Below are positions 36,573-46,024 of a stretch of DNA of 64,000 nucleotides, one piece after another (positions within the stretch are counted from its first letter, which is position 1; each line of letters begins with the position of its first letter). The notes beneath the pieces are model-generated. The model was not told where the DNA came from and ran no database searches. It was given only the letters and a program-made list of their open reading frames with translations. Location: positions 33,480 to 97,479 of the forward strand of contig JAEYTO010000069.1 in assembly GCA_023433925.1 (NCBI GenBank), given 5' to 3'. The DNA comes from Pseudomonadota bacterium. GTDB lineage: Bacteria > Desulfobacterota > Desulfovibrionia > Desulfovibrionales > Desulfovibrionaceae. Made by a program: the position numbers and the translations under genes.

Positions 36573-38528
36573 ATGCAGGTGGGCGTGGGCAGGACCAAGG
36601 ACAAGGGCAGGACGAGGCTGGTCGCCGGCCTGGCCGTGTTCCTGCTGGTCTGGCTGGGGCTGTGGCTCCGGGCGGGCTGGATCCAGCTCGTCATGGGCCC
36701 CCAGTACGCCGAGCTGGCCCGCCGGCAGCACCTGTCCGCCGAGTTCGAGCGCGGCAGGCGCGGCGAGATCTACGACCGCAACGGCGTGGTCATGGCCAAG
36801 TCCATCCCCATCGAGTCCGTCTACGCCAGGCCCCTGGAAATCCCGGACGCCGCGCAGGCCGCCAGCGCGCTCTCGCCCATCCTGCGCGAGCCGGCGGGAG
36901 AGCTGGCGGCCAAGCTGCGCTCCAAGAAGAATTTCGTCTGGCTCGCGCGCCAGATCGACGACCGGGCCGCGGCGCGCATCAGGCAGAAAGCCCTGCCAGG
37001 CATCCATCTCGTGCCCGAGTACGCCCGGCTCTACCCCAACGGCCATGTGGCCGGACAGCTCCTGGGCTTCGTGGGCCTGGACGGCGAGGGGCTGGAGGGC
37101 CTGGAGCGGGCCCTCGACGCCGAGCTGGCCAGCCGCACGGCCGAGATCGTGCTCGCGCGCGACGCCTCCGGCCGCAAGCTCTACCTGGACGCCCATGGCC
37201 GCGAGATGAACATCGACGGGCAAGACGCGCGCCTGACCATCGACGTGCAGGTGCAGACCGAGGCCGAGACGGCCCTGGCCAGGGCCGTGGGCCAGTATGG
37301 CGCGACCTGGGGCGGCTGCCTCGTGGTGGACGTGCCCAGCGGCGACATCCTGGCCTGGGCCAGCTACCCGCCCTTCAATCCCAACGCCTACCGGGGCAAG
37401 TCGCCCGGTCGCTGGCGCAACAGGCTGGCCCTGGACATCATCGAGCCCGGCTCGACCATGAAGCCGTTTCTCATCGCCGCGGCGCTCCAGGAGGGCCTCG
37501 TCAAGCCCTCGGACCCGATCTTCTGCGAGAACGGTCGCTGGCGGCTGCGCGGCAAGGTCATCCGCGACACGCATGCCTACGGCGCGCTGTCCGTGATCGA
37601 TGTGCTCAGCCTGTCCTCCAACATCGGCACGGCCAAGATCGGCCTGCGCATGGGGGCCGAGCGCTTCTCGGCCTACATGGACGCGCTGGGCTTCGGCCGG
37701 CCCACGGGGCTGCCCTTGGCGGCCGAGAGCCGCGGGCTCCTGCGGCCGCACTCCCAATGGAACGAGATCGACACCGCCGCGGCCTCCTATGGCCAGGGCG
37801 TGGGCGTGACCGTGCTCCAGCTCGCCAAGGCCTACCTCGTGCTGGCCGCCGACGGCGAGGACAGGCCCTTGCGCCTGACCGCGGGCCCCGCGTCCGAGCA
37901 GGTCGCGCCGCGCCGCGTGTTCTCGGCCGAGGTGGCCCGGGCCGTGCGGGCCATGCTCGTCAAGGCCGTGGAGCAGGGCACGGGCACGTCCGCCCGGATT
38001 CCCGGTTTGGCCGTGGGCGGCAAGACCGGCACGGCGCAGAAGGCCAGCCCCGAGGGCGGCTATGGCAGCGGTTACATCTCCTCCTTCGCCGGCCTCGTGC
38101 CGGGCGACGCGCCACGCTATCTCGTGGTGGCCGTGATCGACGAGCCGACCAAGGAGCAATATTACGGCGGCCTCGTGGCCGCGCCCGTGGTGCGCGACGT
38201 GGCCATCAAGACCCTGGCCTACTATGGCGTGCTGCCGGACGAGGCCCTGGCGGCCGTGGACATGGACGCGCCCGCCGCGGCGGCCGGCCCGGCGGCGGAC
38301 GGCTTGGTGCGCATGGCCAGCATGCCCGCCTCGGCGGAAACCGTCCCGGACCTGCGCGGCCTCGGCCTGCGCAAGGCCGTCGAGACCCTGGCCCGCAACG
38401 GGCACGTGCCCCAGGTGCTGGGGGACGGCCCGGTGGTGGTCAGGCAGAAGCCGGCCGCAGGCAAGCCCTGGCCGGCTCCCGGCGACGAATCGTTCACCCT
38501 TTGGCTTTCCCAGGCGACGGAGTCCTGA
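36573..38528 (+). CDS. ftsI: Septal peptidoglycan transpeptidase (PBP3/FtsI) with PASTA domain
   Basis: A 651-residue class B penicillin-binding protein that crosslinks septal peptidoglycan. One membrane helix (~15-40), a dimerisation domain with RRGEIYDRNGVVMAKS, then the transpeptidase: S294-TM-K297, SSN (348-350) and K484-TG. The C-terminal ~60 residues (VPDLRGLGLRKAVETLARNG) form a PASTA-like domain, as in Spo VD-type and some deltaproteobacterial FtsI but not E. coli. ATG 36573; an AAGG lies 15 bp upstream. Confidence 0.95.
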   Translation: MQVGVGRTKDKGRTRLVAGLAVFLLVWLGLWLRAGWIQLVMGPQYAELARRQHLSAEFERGRRGEIYDRNGVVMAKSIPIESVYARPLEIPDAAQAASALSPILREPAGELAAKLRSKKNFVWLARQIDDRAAARIRQKALPGIHLVPEYARLYPNGHVAGQLLGFVGLDGEGLEGLERALDAELASRTAEIVLARDASGRKLYLDAHGREMNIDGQDARLTIDVQVQTEAETALARAVGQYGATWGGCLVVDVPSGDILAWASYPPFNPNAYRGKSPGRWRNRLALDIIEPGSTMKPFLIAAALQEGLVKPSDPIFCENGRWRLRGKVIRDTHAYGALSVIDVLSLSSNIGTAKIGLRMGAERFSAYMDALGFGRPTGLPLAAESRGLLRPHSQWNEIDTAAASYGQGVGVTVLQLAKAYLVLAADGEDRPLRLTAGPASEQVAPRRVFSAEVARAVRAMLVKAVEQGTGTSARIPGLAVGGKTGTAQKASPEGGYGSGYISSFAGLVPGDAPRYLVVAVIDEPTKEQYYGGLVAAPVVRDVAIKTLAYYGVLPDEALAAVDMDAPAAAAGPAADGLVRMASMPASAETVPDLRGLGLRKAVETLARNGHVPQVLGDGPVVVRQKPAAGKPWPAPGDESFTLWLSQATES

Positions 38529-38533
38529 GACAT

Positions 38534-39997
38534 ATGCACATGCATTCGACGGAGGCCCTGTGGAGCGAACTGCTCGCGGCCGTGCGCGCCGGACTGCCCG
38601 TGCGCGCGCATTCGGGCAAGGTCGGCGCGGGCGACGTGTTCGTGGCCGTGCCCGGCCCCAAGGCCGACGGCGCGGGCTTCATTCCCGACGCCCTGGCCCG
38701 CGGCGCGGCCTGGGTCGTATCCGCGCCCGGCGTGAGCCTGCCCGAGGGCGCGCGCGCCAGGCTCGTGACCCGCGACGACCCGCGCGAGGCGCTCGGCGAG
38801 CTGGCGGGCGTGGCCCATGGCACGGCCCGGCATGCGTACAAGCTCGTGGGCGTCACGGGCACCAACGGCAAAACGACCGTCACCTATCTCGTGGAGCGGC
38901 TCTTCTCCGCCGCCGGCCGCACGGCCGGAGTGCTCGGCACCGTGAGCTACCGCTGGCCCGGCTTCAGCATGGACGCGCCGCTGACCACGCCCGACTGCCT
39001 GAGTCTGCACGAGATGCTCTCCAGGATGGACAAGGCCGGCGTGGACCTGGCGGTCATGGAGGTCTCCTCCCACGCCCTGGACCAGCGGCGCGTGGCGGGC
39101 TTGGCCTTCGACGCGGCGGTGCTGACCAACCTGACCCAGGACCACCTGGACTACCACCACGACATGGAGACTTACTTCCAGGCCAAGGCCAGGCTCTTCC
39201 GCGAGCTGCCCAAGGACGGCAAGGCCTGGATCGTCAACCACGAGGACCCTTACGGCCTGCGCCTCCTGGAGGAGGGCAGGGCGGCCGGCCGCGACGTGCT
39301 CGGCTACGGCCTGGACACCCCGCCCGCCGGAATGCCGGCCATCCGCGCCGAGGTGCGCGCCATGAGCGCCGCGGGCCTGGACCTGGCCATCGACTATCAG
39401 GGCCGGCGCTTCGACCTCAAGTCGCCGCTCGTGGGCCGGCACAACGTCATGAACCTCCTGGCGGCCATGGGCGTGGGCCTGCGGCTCGGCCTGCCCGTGG
39501 CGGACATGCAGGCCCTGGCAGACTTCACCGGCGTCCGGGGCCGCCTGGAGCGCGTGGTCAACCCGCGCGGCCTGAACGTGTTCGTGGATTACGCGCACAC
39601 GCCCGACGCGCTCGTCAACGTGCTCTCGGCGGTCAAGGCCCTGGGCGTGCGCAGGCTCGTGTGCGTGTTCGGCTGCGGCGGCAACCGCGACCGGGCCAAG
39701 CGGCCGCTCATGGGCCAGGCCGTGTGCCGCCACGCCGACGTGGCCGTGCTGACCTCGGACAATCCGCGCCACGAGGACCCGCTGGCCATCATCGAGGACG
39801 TCAGGCCCGGCCTGTCCGGGTGCGCGTGCGTGCTCGTCGAGCCCGATCGGCGCAAGGCCATCGCCCTGGCTCTGGAGGGGCTGACCCCGGCGGACGCACT
39901 GGTCATCGCCGGCAAGGGCCATGAGACATATCAGCAGATCGGAGACGTGAAACACCCCTTCAGCGACCAGAAGGTGGTGCGGGAGATGCTTGGATGA
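38534..39997 (+). CDS. murE: UDP-MurNAc-tripeptide ligase
   Basis: A 487-residue Mur ligase that adds the third stem amino acid to UDP-MurNAc-L-Ala-D-Glu. Seen: ATP loop GVTGTNGKTTVTYLVE, TTPDCLSLHEML, EVSSHALDQRRVAGL, FVDYAHTPDALVNVL and the substrate motif DNPRHEDP. DNPR is the form selecting meso-diaminopimelate. ATG 38534 is followed by a second ATG two codons later; both have weak ribosome sites. The end overlaps murF (ATGA). Confidence 0.96.
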   Translation: MHMHSTEALWSELLAAVRAGLPVRAHSGKVGAGDVFVAVPGPKADGAGFIPDALARGAAWVVSAPGVSLPEGARARLVTRDDPREALGELAGVAHGTARHAYKLVGVTGTNGKTTVTYLVERLFSAAGRTAGVLGTVSYRWPGFSMDAPLTTPDCLSLHEMLSRMDKAGVDLAVMEVSSHALDQRRVAGLAFDAAVLTNLTQDHLDYHHDMETYFQAKARLFRELPKDGKAWIVNHEDPYGLRLLEEGRAAGRDVLGYGLDTPPAGMPAIRAEVRAMSAAGLDLAIDYQGRRFDLKSPLVGRHNVMNLLAAMGVGLRLGLPVADMQALADFTGVRGRLERVVNPRGLNVFVDYAHTPDALVNVLSAVKALGVRRLVCVFGCGGNRDRAKRPLMGQAVCRHADVAVLTSDNPRHEDPLAIIEDVRPGLSGCACVLVEPDRRKAIALALEGLTPADALVIAGKGHETYQQIGDVKHPFSDQKVVREMLG

Positions 39998-41412
39998 GGA
40001 TGGAGCTTTCGCGCATCGCGACGGTGCTGGACGCCGTGGGCGAGCAGACGGACAACCGGCCCGTGACCCGCGTGCAGATCGACAGCCGCGTTGTCAAGCC
40101 CGGCGATCTGTTCGTCTGTCTTCCCGGCGAGCGCTTCGACGGCCACAGCTTCGCCGCCGACGCCGCGCGCAATGGCGCCGCGGCCGTGCTGGCGCAGCAG
40201 CCCCTGCCGGAGCTGGCGGACGTGGCGGATGTGCCCGTGCTGCTCGTGCGCGACACGCGCAAGGCCCTGGGCGAGCTGGCCGCTGCCTGGCGGCGCATGA
40301 CCCATAGCCGCGTCATCGCGGTCACGGGCTCGGCGGGCAAGACCACGGTCAAGGAGATGATCGCCCAGACCCTGGCCACCGAGATGAGCGTGGTCAAGAA
40401 CCACAAGAACCTGAACAACCAGATCGGCCTGCCCTTGTCCATGCTCGCGGCGAGCGGAGAGGAGGAGGTCTGGGTCATGGAGGTCGGCATCAGCCGCCTG
40501 GGCGACATGGAGGAGCTGGGGCCCGTCGCCTGTCCGGACCTGGCCGTGATCCACAACATCGGCCCGGCCCATCTGGAAGGCCTGGGCAGCCTGCGAGGCG
40601 TGGCCGAGGCCAAGTCGACGCTGCTCGATTACGTGCAACGCGGCGGCGCGGCCATCGTCAGCAAGGACTACCCGGAGCTGTGGGAAGCCGCCCGGCGCAA
40701 GTTCCCGCGCGCCAGGGCCATGAGCGCCCAGGACCAGGACGCGCCCTACTTCTGCGCCTACCTCGGACCGGCGGGCAATGGCGGCCTGTTCCTCCTGCGC
40801 CTGGAGGATGAGCGGCTTGAGGTCGGCCTGCCCTTCCATGGGGCGCACTTCGCCGAGAACATCGCGGCGGCGGCGGGCGCGGCCTACCGCATGGGTATGG
40901 ACATCGACTCCATAACGCGGGCCCTGGCCCAGGTGGAGCTGCCCGACCAGCGCTTCGTGGTCCGCAAGCTGGGCGGCTGGACGCTCGTGGACGACTCGTA
41001 CAACGCCAACCCCCTGTCCATGGGCCGGGCCATCCAAGCCGCGGCTTCCCTGGCCGGAGGCAGGCCCCTGGCGCTCGTGCTCGGCGACATGCTTGAGCTG
41101 GGCTCCGAGGCCGAGGCCGAGCACGTCCGGCTGGGCGAGAGCGCCGCCGCCTCGGGCTGCGCCGTGGTGGTCCATCGCGGCGGATTCGCCAAGGCCGTGG
41201 CCAGGGGCCTGGCCAAGGCGGGCTTCGCCGGCCGCTTCCAGGAGCTGCGCGCCGGGGCCGAGCTGCCCCCTCTGCTCGAAGGTCTGGGCTTCGGCCTGGA
41301 CGAGGCCGGGGGCGTGATCCTGGTCAAGGGCTCCAGGTCGAGCCGCATGGAGGAGTTCGTCGCCGCCTTGGGCGAGCGGCACAAGCACGCGACCGGAGGG
41401 GCCGTGTCATGA
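39994..41412 (+). CDS. murF: UDP-MurNAc-tripeptide D-alanyl-D-alanine ligase
   Basis: A 472-residue Mur ligase joining D-Ala-D-Ala to the tripeptide. Seen: RVQIDSRVVKPGDLFVCLPGE, ATP loop AVTGSAGKTTVKEMIAQ (GSAGKTT), NHKNLNNQIGLPLSML, WVMEVGISRLGDM, VIHNIGPAHLEGLGS and VDDSYNANPLSM. The start overlaps murE and the stop overlaps mraY, showing tight coupling. ATG 39994. Confidence 0.96.
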   Translation: MRMELSRIATVLDAVGEQTDNRPVTRVQIDSRVVKPGDLFVCLPGERFDGHSFAADAARNGAAAVLAQQPLPELADVADVPVLLVRDTRKALGELAAAWRRMTHSRVIAVTGSAGKTTVKEMIAQTLATEMSVVKNHKNLNNQIGLPLSMLAASGEEEVWVMEVGISRLGDMEELGPVACPDLAVIHNIGPAHLEGLGSLRGVAEAKSTLLDYVQRGGAAIVSKDYPELWEAARRKFPRARAMSAQDQDAPYFCAYLGPAGNGGLFLLRLEDERLEVGLPFHGAHFAENIAAAAGAAYRMGMDIDSITRALAQVELPDQRFVVRKLGGWTLVDDSYNANPLSMGRAIQAAASLAGGRPLALVLGDMLELGSEAEAEHVRLGESAAASGCAVVVHRGGFAKAVARGLAKAGFAGRFQELRAGAELPPLLEGLGFGLDEAGGVILVKGSRSSRMEEFVAALGERHKHATGGAVS

Positions 41413-42485
41413 TCTACCATCTGCTGTATCCCCTCGCGAGCGAGATCAGCGCCTTCAACGTTTTCCGGTACATCACGTTCCGGTCCATCTATGCGCTGCT
41501 CACCGCGCTGCTCATCTCCATCCTCATCGGCCCGGCCATGATCCGCTGGCTCAAGAAGATCAAGTTCGGCCAGTACATCCTGGAGGACGTGGCCGCGCAC
41601 AAGGCCAAGGCCGGCACGCCGACCATGGGCGGCCTGCTCATCGCCGCCAGCCTCGTGCCCAGCGTGCTCCTGTGGGCGGACCTGACGAACATTCACATCT
41701 GGCTGTGCATCATCGTGTTCATGGGCTTCGGCCTGATCGGCTTCCTGGACGACTTCCTCAAGATCAAGCGCAAGCGCAACCAGGGGCTCACGGCGCGCGC
41801 GAAGTTCCTGGGCCAGGTAGCCGTGGCCTGCGTGGCGCTCATCCTGCTCATCGATCAGCCGGCCTACTCGACCAAGCTGGCCATGCCTTTCTTCAAGGCC
41901 ATCAACCCGGACCTGGCCTGGCTCTACCTGCCCTTCGCCATCCTGGTCATGGTCGGGTCGAGCAACGGCGTGAACCTGACCGACGGCCTGGACGGCCTGG
42001 CCATCGTGCCCACGGTGGTGGTCAGCGTGGTCTTCACGGTCTTCGTCTACGTGGCCGGCAACGTGAACCTGGCCAACTACCTCCAGGTGCCCTACGTGCA
42101 GGGCGTCGGCGAGGTCGCGGTGTTCTGCTCGGCGCTCGTGGGCGCGGGGCTGGGCTTTTTGTGGTTCAACGCCTACCCGGCCCAGGTCTTCATGGGCGAC
42201 GTGGGCTCCCTGTCCCTGGGCGGCACGCTTGGCTTCATCGCCGTGCTGGCCAAGCAGGAGCTTCTGCTCCTCGTGGTGGGCGGGCTGTTCGTGGTGGAGA
42301 CCATCTCGGTCATCCTCCAGGTCAGCTACTTCAAGATGTCCGGGGGCAAGCGCATCTTCCGCATGGCCCCGCTGCACCACCACTTCGAGCTCAAGGGCAT
42401 TCCCGAGTCCAAGATCATCATCCGCTTCTGGATACTGTCCGTGCTCCTGGCCCTGGTGGCCCTGAGCACGCTCAAGCTGCGCTAG
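41409..42485 (+). CDS. mraY: Phospho-N-acetylmuramoyl-pentapeptide transferase
   Basis: A 358-residue polytopic membrane enzyme that makes lipid I by transferring phospho-MurNAc-pentapeptide to undecaprenyl phosphate. About ten hydrophobic segments. Seen: HKAKAGTPTMGGLLI, GFLDDFLKIKRKRNQGL, SNGVNLTDGLDGLA (catalytic Asp region), NAYPAQVFMGDVGSLSLG, and PLHHHFELKG. Length and motifs are standard. ATG 41409 overlaps the murF stop. Confidence 0.97.
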   Translation: MIYHLLYPLASEISAFNVFRYITFRSIYALLTALLISILIGPAMIRWLKKIKFGQYILEDVAAHKAKAGTPTMGGLLIAASLVPSVLLWADLTNIHIWLCIIVFMGFGLIGFLDDFLKIKRKRNQGLTARAKFLGQVAVACVALILLIDQPAYSTKLAMPFFKAINPDLAWLYLPFAILVMVGSSNGVNLTDGLDGLAIVPTVVVSVVFTVFVYVAGNVNLANYLQVPYVQGVGEVAVFCSALVGAGLGFLWFNAYPAQVFMGDVGSLSLGGTLGFIAVLAKQELLLLVVGGLFVVETISVILQVSYFKMSGGKRIFRMAPLHHHFELKGIPESKIIIRFWILSVLLALVALSTLKLR

Positions 42486-42499
42486 GAGGAACGGGAGAC

Positions 42500-43801
42500 A
42501 TGCGCGAACTCATCCATGCCGGCCAGCTCGCGGGTTATCAGGCCGTCGTCCTGGGCGCGGGCAGCTCCGGCACGGCCGCGGCCACGCTCCTGGTGGCCCT
42601 GGGCGCTTCGGTGCGCTGGCTGGAGTGCAAGGATCCCGGCGAGCAGGTGCGCGCCTACGCCGAAGGCAAGGGCATCGACCTGCAAGTCGGCGAGCACACC
42701 CGCGAGCAGTTCGCCGGCGCGGACCTCGTGGTGGTCAGCCCCGGCGTGCCCGTGCGCAAGATGGGCCATCTCCTGGGCGACATCCCGGTGCGCAAGGTCA
42801 TCAGCGAGCTGGAGCTGGCCTTCTGGTTCGTGAGCGAGCCCATCCTCGCCGTGACCGGCACCAACGGCAAGACGACCACGGTCAGCCTGTGCGGCCACAT
42901 TTTGAGAGAGGCCGGCAAGAAGGTCTTCGTGGGCGGCAACATCGGCACGCCCCTCTCCGAGTACCTTCTGGGCGGCGAGCGCGTGGACATCCTCGTGTTG
43001 GAGGTCTCCAGCTTCCAGCTCCAGAACAGCCACACCTTCAAGCCCCACGTGGGCGTGCTGCTCAACTTCTCGGCCAACCACCTGGACTACCACGAGAGCA
43101 TGGAGGAGTACCTGGCGGCCAAGCTCAACCTCTTCGCCCGCATGACCGAGCGCGACCTGGCCATCGCGCCGCTCGTCATGAAGGACGAGCTTGAGGGCCG
43201 GGCCTTCACGCGCGCCAAGCGCATCTACTACGTGCCGAGCAGCCGCTTCGAGGGCGCCCGGCTCATCGGCGCGCACAACCGGGCCAACATGGAGGCCGCC
43301 TGGCTGGCCTGCCGGGCCTTCGGCGTGAGCGAGGAGCAGGCCCGCGCGGCCGTCATGAGCTTCAAGCCGCTGGCGCACCGCATCGAGCCCGTGGTCGAGG
43401 CGGGTGGCGTGCTCTTCGTGGACGACTCCAAGGCCACGACCATCGACGCCATGGCCGCGGCCATCTCGGCCTTCGACCGGCCCGTGCGGCTGCTGGCCGG
43501 CGGAGTCTGGAAGGGCGGGGACGCGGCGGCGCTCGTGCCCCTGCTCAAGGAGAGGGTCAAGGCCGTGGGTCTGTTCGGCAAGGCCCGCGAGGTCTTCGAG
43601 CAGGCCTGGCAAGGCCACGTGCCGCTGTTCTGGGAGCCGACCCTGGAGCCGGCCGTCAGGCGGCTGTACGAGGAGTCCCGGCCGGGAGACGTCATCCTGC
43701 TCTCCCCGGCCACGGCGAGCTTCGACCTCTACAAGGACTACAAGGCGCGCGGCGACGACTTCCAGCGCATCGCCCGCGCCCTGGCGGGAAGCAAGGCATG
43801 A
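42500..43801 (+). CDS. murD: UDP-MurNAc-L-alanine:D-glutamate ligase
   Basis: A 433-residue Mur ligase adding D-Glu. Seen: AVVLGAGSSGTAAATLL, LVVVSPGVP, ATP loop AVTGTNGKTTTVSLCGHIL, GNIGTPLSEYLL, VLEVSSFQLQ, LNFSANHLDYHESMEEYLAAK and LFVDDSKATTIDA, then LLAGGVWKGGD. ATG 42500 has GGAGGA upstream. The stop overlaps ftsW. Confidence 0.96.
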   Translation: MRELIHAGQLAGYQAVVLGAGSSGTAAATLLVALGASVRWLECKDPGEQVRAYAEGKGIDLQVGEHTREQFAGADLVVVSPGVPVRKMGHLLGDIPVRKVISELELAFWFVSEPILAVTGTNGKTTTVSLCGHILREAGKKVFVGGNIGTPLSEYLLGGERVDILVLEVSSFQLQNSHTFKPHVGVLLNFSANHLDYHESMEEYLAAKLNLFARMTERDLAIAPLVMKDELEGRAFTRAKRIYYVPSSRFEGARLIGAHNRANMEAAWLACRAFGVSEEQARAAVMSFKPLAHRIEPVVEAGGVLFVDDSKATTIDAMAAAISAFDRPVRLLAGGVWKGGDAAALVPLLKERVKAVGLFGKAREVFEQAWQGHVPLFWEPTLEPAVRRLYEESRPGDVILLSPATASFDLYKDYKARGDDFQRIARALAGSKA

Positions 43802-44913
43802 GCGAGCGCGCGGCGGAACGCGTGACACGCAGGGGTTTCGACTACCTGCTCCTGGGAGCGGTCCTGATCCTTTTGGGCTTCGGGCTCGTCATGGTCCTTT
43901 CCGCCAGCGGCGTCATGGCCGAGAAGTTCATGGGCAACAAGTACCATTTCTTCATCCGTCACGCGGGCTTCTCCGTGGCCGGCCTGCTCGTCATGGCCAT
44001 CGCCTGGGTCATCCCGCGCGACAAGATATTCACTCTGACCTACGTCTGGCTCGTGGGCGTCATGCTCCTGCTGGCCCTGACCCTGTGGAGCCCCCTGGGC
44101 CACTCGGCGGGAGGCGCCAGCCGCTGGCTGCGCGCCGGGCCGTTCTCCTTGCAGCCCCTTGAGCTGGCCAAGCTGGCCCTGGTCATCTACCTGGCCTATT
44201 TCTACAGCACCAAGCAGGAACTTCTGGACAGCATCTCCGTGGCCCTGGTGCCGCCGCTGCTCATCACCGGCAGTCTGTCCATGCTGCTCCTCCTGCAGCC
44301 GGACTTCGGCGGCGCGGCCTTCCTGCTCCTGCTCATGTTCCTCATGGCCCTGGCCGGCGGGGTGCGCCTCGCACACCTGGGCTTCGCCGCAACCACGCTG
44401 GCCCTAACAGCGGCCATGCTCGTGATCCAGTCGCCCTACCGCATGCGCCGCATGTTCGCCTTCATGGACCCCTTCGTGGACCCGCTCAACACCGGCTACC
44501 AGCTCGTGCAGTCGCTGTATGCCCTGGGCTCGGGCCAGGTCTTCGGCGTGGGTCTTGGCGCGGGCAAGCAGAAGCTTTTCTTCCTGCCCGAGGCGCACAA
44601 CGATTTCCTCATGGCTGTCATCGGCGAGGAGCTTGGCTTCGTCGGCGTCTCGGCGATCTTCCTGCTGGTCGGGGTGGTGCTCTGGCGCGGCTTCGCCATC
44701 GCCTGGACGCGCTCCGAGATGCTCGACAGGCTGCTGGCCTTCGGGCTGACCTGCGTGCTGGGCCTGGGCTTCCTGCTGAACATGGCCGTGACGCTGGGCG
44801 CCGCGCCTCCCAAGGGCGTGCCCATGCCTTTCGTGAGCTATGGCGGGAGCAGCCTCATCGTCTCCTTCGCCACGCTCGGACTGCTGCTCAACCTTTCCCG
44901 GAGCGAGGAATAG
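43798..44913 (+). CDS. ftsW: Septal peptidoglycan glycosyltransferase FtsW
   Basis: A 371-residue SEDS-family membrane protein with about ten helices; it polymerises lipid II at the septum with FtsI. Seen: FDYLLLGAVLILLGFGLVMVL, GASRWLRAGPFSLQPLELAKLALVIYLA, LLLLQPDFGGAAFLL, FVDPLNTGYQLVQSL, FLPEAHNDFLMAVIGEELGFVG and PMPFVSYGGSSLIV. ATG 43798 overlaps the murD stop. murG follows after 4 bp. Confidence 0.96.
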   Translation: MSERAAERVTRRGFDYLLLGAVLILLGFGLVMVLSASGVMAEKFMGNKYHFFIRHAGFSVAGLLVMAIAWVIPRDKIFTLTYVWLVGVMLLLALTLWSPLGHSAGGASRWLRAGPFSLQPLELAKLALVIYLAYFYSTKQELLDSISVALVPPLLITGSLSMLLLLQPDFGGAAFLLLLMFLMALAGGVRLAHLGFAATTLALTAAMLVIQSPYRMRRMFAFMDPFVDPLNTGYQLVQSLYALGSGQVFGVGLGAGKQKLFFLPEAHNDFLMAVIGEELGFVGVSAIFLLVGVVLWRGFAIAWTRSEMLDRLLAFGLTCVLGLGFLLNMAVTLGAAPPKGVPMPFVSYGGSSLIVSFATLGLLLNLSRSEE

Positions 44914-44917
44914 AGTC

Positions 44918-46003
44918 ATGCGCGTCGTGCTGACCACCGGCGGAACCGGCGGGCACATCTTTCCGGCCTTGGCCGTGGCCGAGGAGCTCAGGCGCCGCCA
45001 TCCCGACGGCGAGCTGCTCTTCCTCGGCGGCACCTACGGCCCCGAGGGCCGCATGGCCGCCGAGGCGGACATTCCCTTCAGGGCCCTGGCGGCCAGAGGC
45101 GTCATCGGCCGTGGAGTGCGCTCCGTGGGCTCGATCTTCTGGATCACCCGCAGCCTCCTCGAATCGTTGTGGATACTTTGGCGCTTCAAGCCCCAGGCGG
45201 TCATCGGCTTCGGCGGCTACGCCTCCTTCTGCCCGGTCCTGGCCGCCACGTGGCTGGGCATTCCGACGCTCATCCACGAGCAGAACAGCATGCCCGGCGT
45301 GGTCAACCGCGCCCTGGGCCGCTACGCGCGCATGGTGCTCATCAGCTATCCGGACGAGCGCCACTGCTTTGATCAGGCCAAGACCGAGCATACCGGCAAT
45401 CCCGTGCGCGCGGCCATCCGCAGGCTGCGCGCCCAGGCGGCCGACCAGAGCCCCATGGGCAGGCGGGTCCTGGTCATCGGCGGCAGCCAGGGTTCCAAGA
45501 CCCTGAATGACGCCGTGGTCCGCGACCTGCCGAACCTCGTCAAGGGAGGAGTGGAGCTATGGCACCAGACAGGCGAGAAGGATCTGGAATCCGTCAGGCG
45601 CTCGTACGCCGATCAGGGGCTCACCACGGCAAAGGTGGACCCGTTCATCAAGGATATGGCGGCCGCCTATGGCTGGGCGGACCTCGTCGTCTGCCGCGCG
45701 GGCGCCACAACCCTGTCCGAGCTGACCGTCGCCGGTAAGCCGAGCCTGCTGGTTCCGTTCCCGCACGCGACTCACGACCACCAGACCCTGAACGCCCAGG
45801 CCCTGGCCGAGCGCGGGGCCGCGCTCATGGTCCGCGAGGAGAGGCTGGCCGCAACGAGCCTGTCCTCCATCATTCTGCCGCTCCTTGAGCCGGAGAGGCT
45901 CCTGGAGATGGGCCGGTCCGCGGCCATGCTCGGCATGCCCGACGCCGCGGAGCGCGTGGCCGACGCCCTGGAGGCCGCGGCCGCCGAGGGCGCCGTCAAG
46001 TAA
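44918..46003 (+). CDS. murG: Lipid II-forming GlcNAc transferase MurG
   Basis: A 361-residue GT28 glycosyltransferase on the inner face of the membrane that adds GlcNAc to lipid I. Seen: VVLTTGGTGGHIFPALAVAEEL, VIGFGGYASFCPVLAA, LIHEQNSMPGVVNR, VIGGSQGSKTLN, LVVCRAGATTLSELTVAGKPSLLVPFPHATHDHQ split over the donor site. ATG 44918 (GAGGAATAGAGTC upstream) gives the standard N-terminus. Confidence 0.96.
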   Translation: MRVVLTTGGTGGHIFPALAVAEELRRRHPDGELLFLGGTYGPEGRMAAEADIPFRALAARGVIGRGVRSVGSIFWITRSLLESLWILWRFKPQAVIGFGGYASFCPVLAATWLGIPTLIHEQNSMPGVVNRALGRYARMVLISYPDERHCFDQAKTEHTGNPVRAAIRRLRAQAADQSPMGRRVLVIGGSQGSKTLNDAVVRDLPNLVKGGVELWHQTGEKDLESVRRSYADQGLTTAKVDPFIKDMAAAYGWADLVVCRAGATTLSELTVAGKPSLLVPFPHATHDHQTLNAQALAERGAALMVREERLAATSLSSIILPLLEPERLLEMGRSAAMLGMPDAAERVADALEAAAAEGAVK

Positions 46004-46024
46004 CCAGGCAATGCCAAAGAAACG

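Noticed and set aside
36515..39997. An open frame of over 1100 codons spanning ftsI and murE
   Set aside because: Its first two thirds are out of frame with ftsI and Arg/Gly/Pro-rich, as expected of a shadow in high-GC DNA; only the murE part (from 38534) is real.
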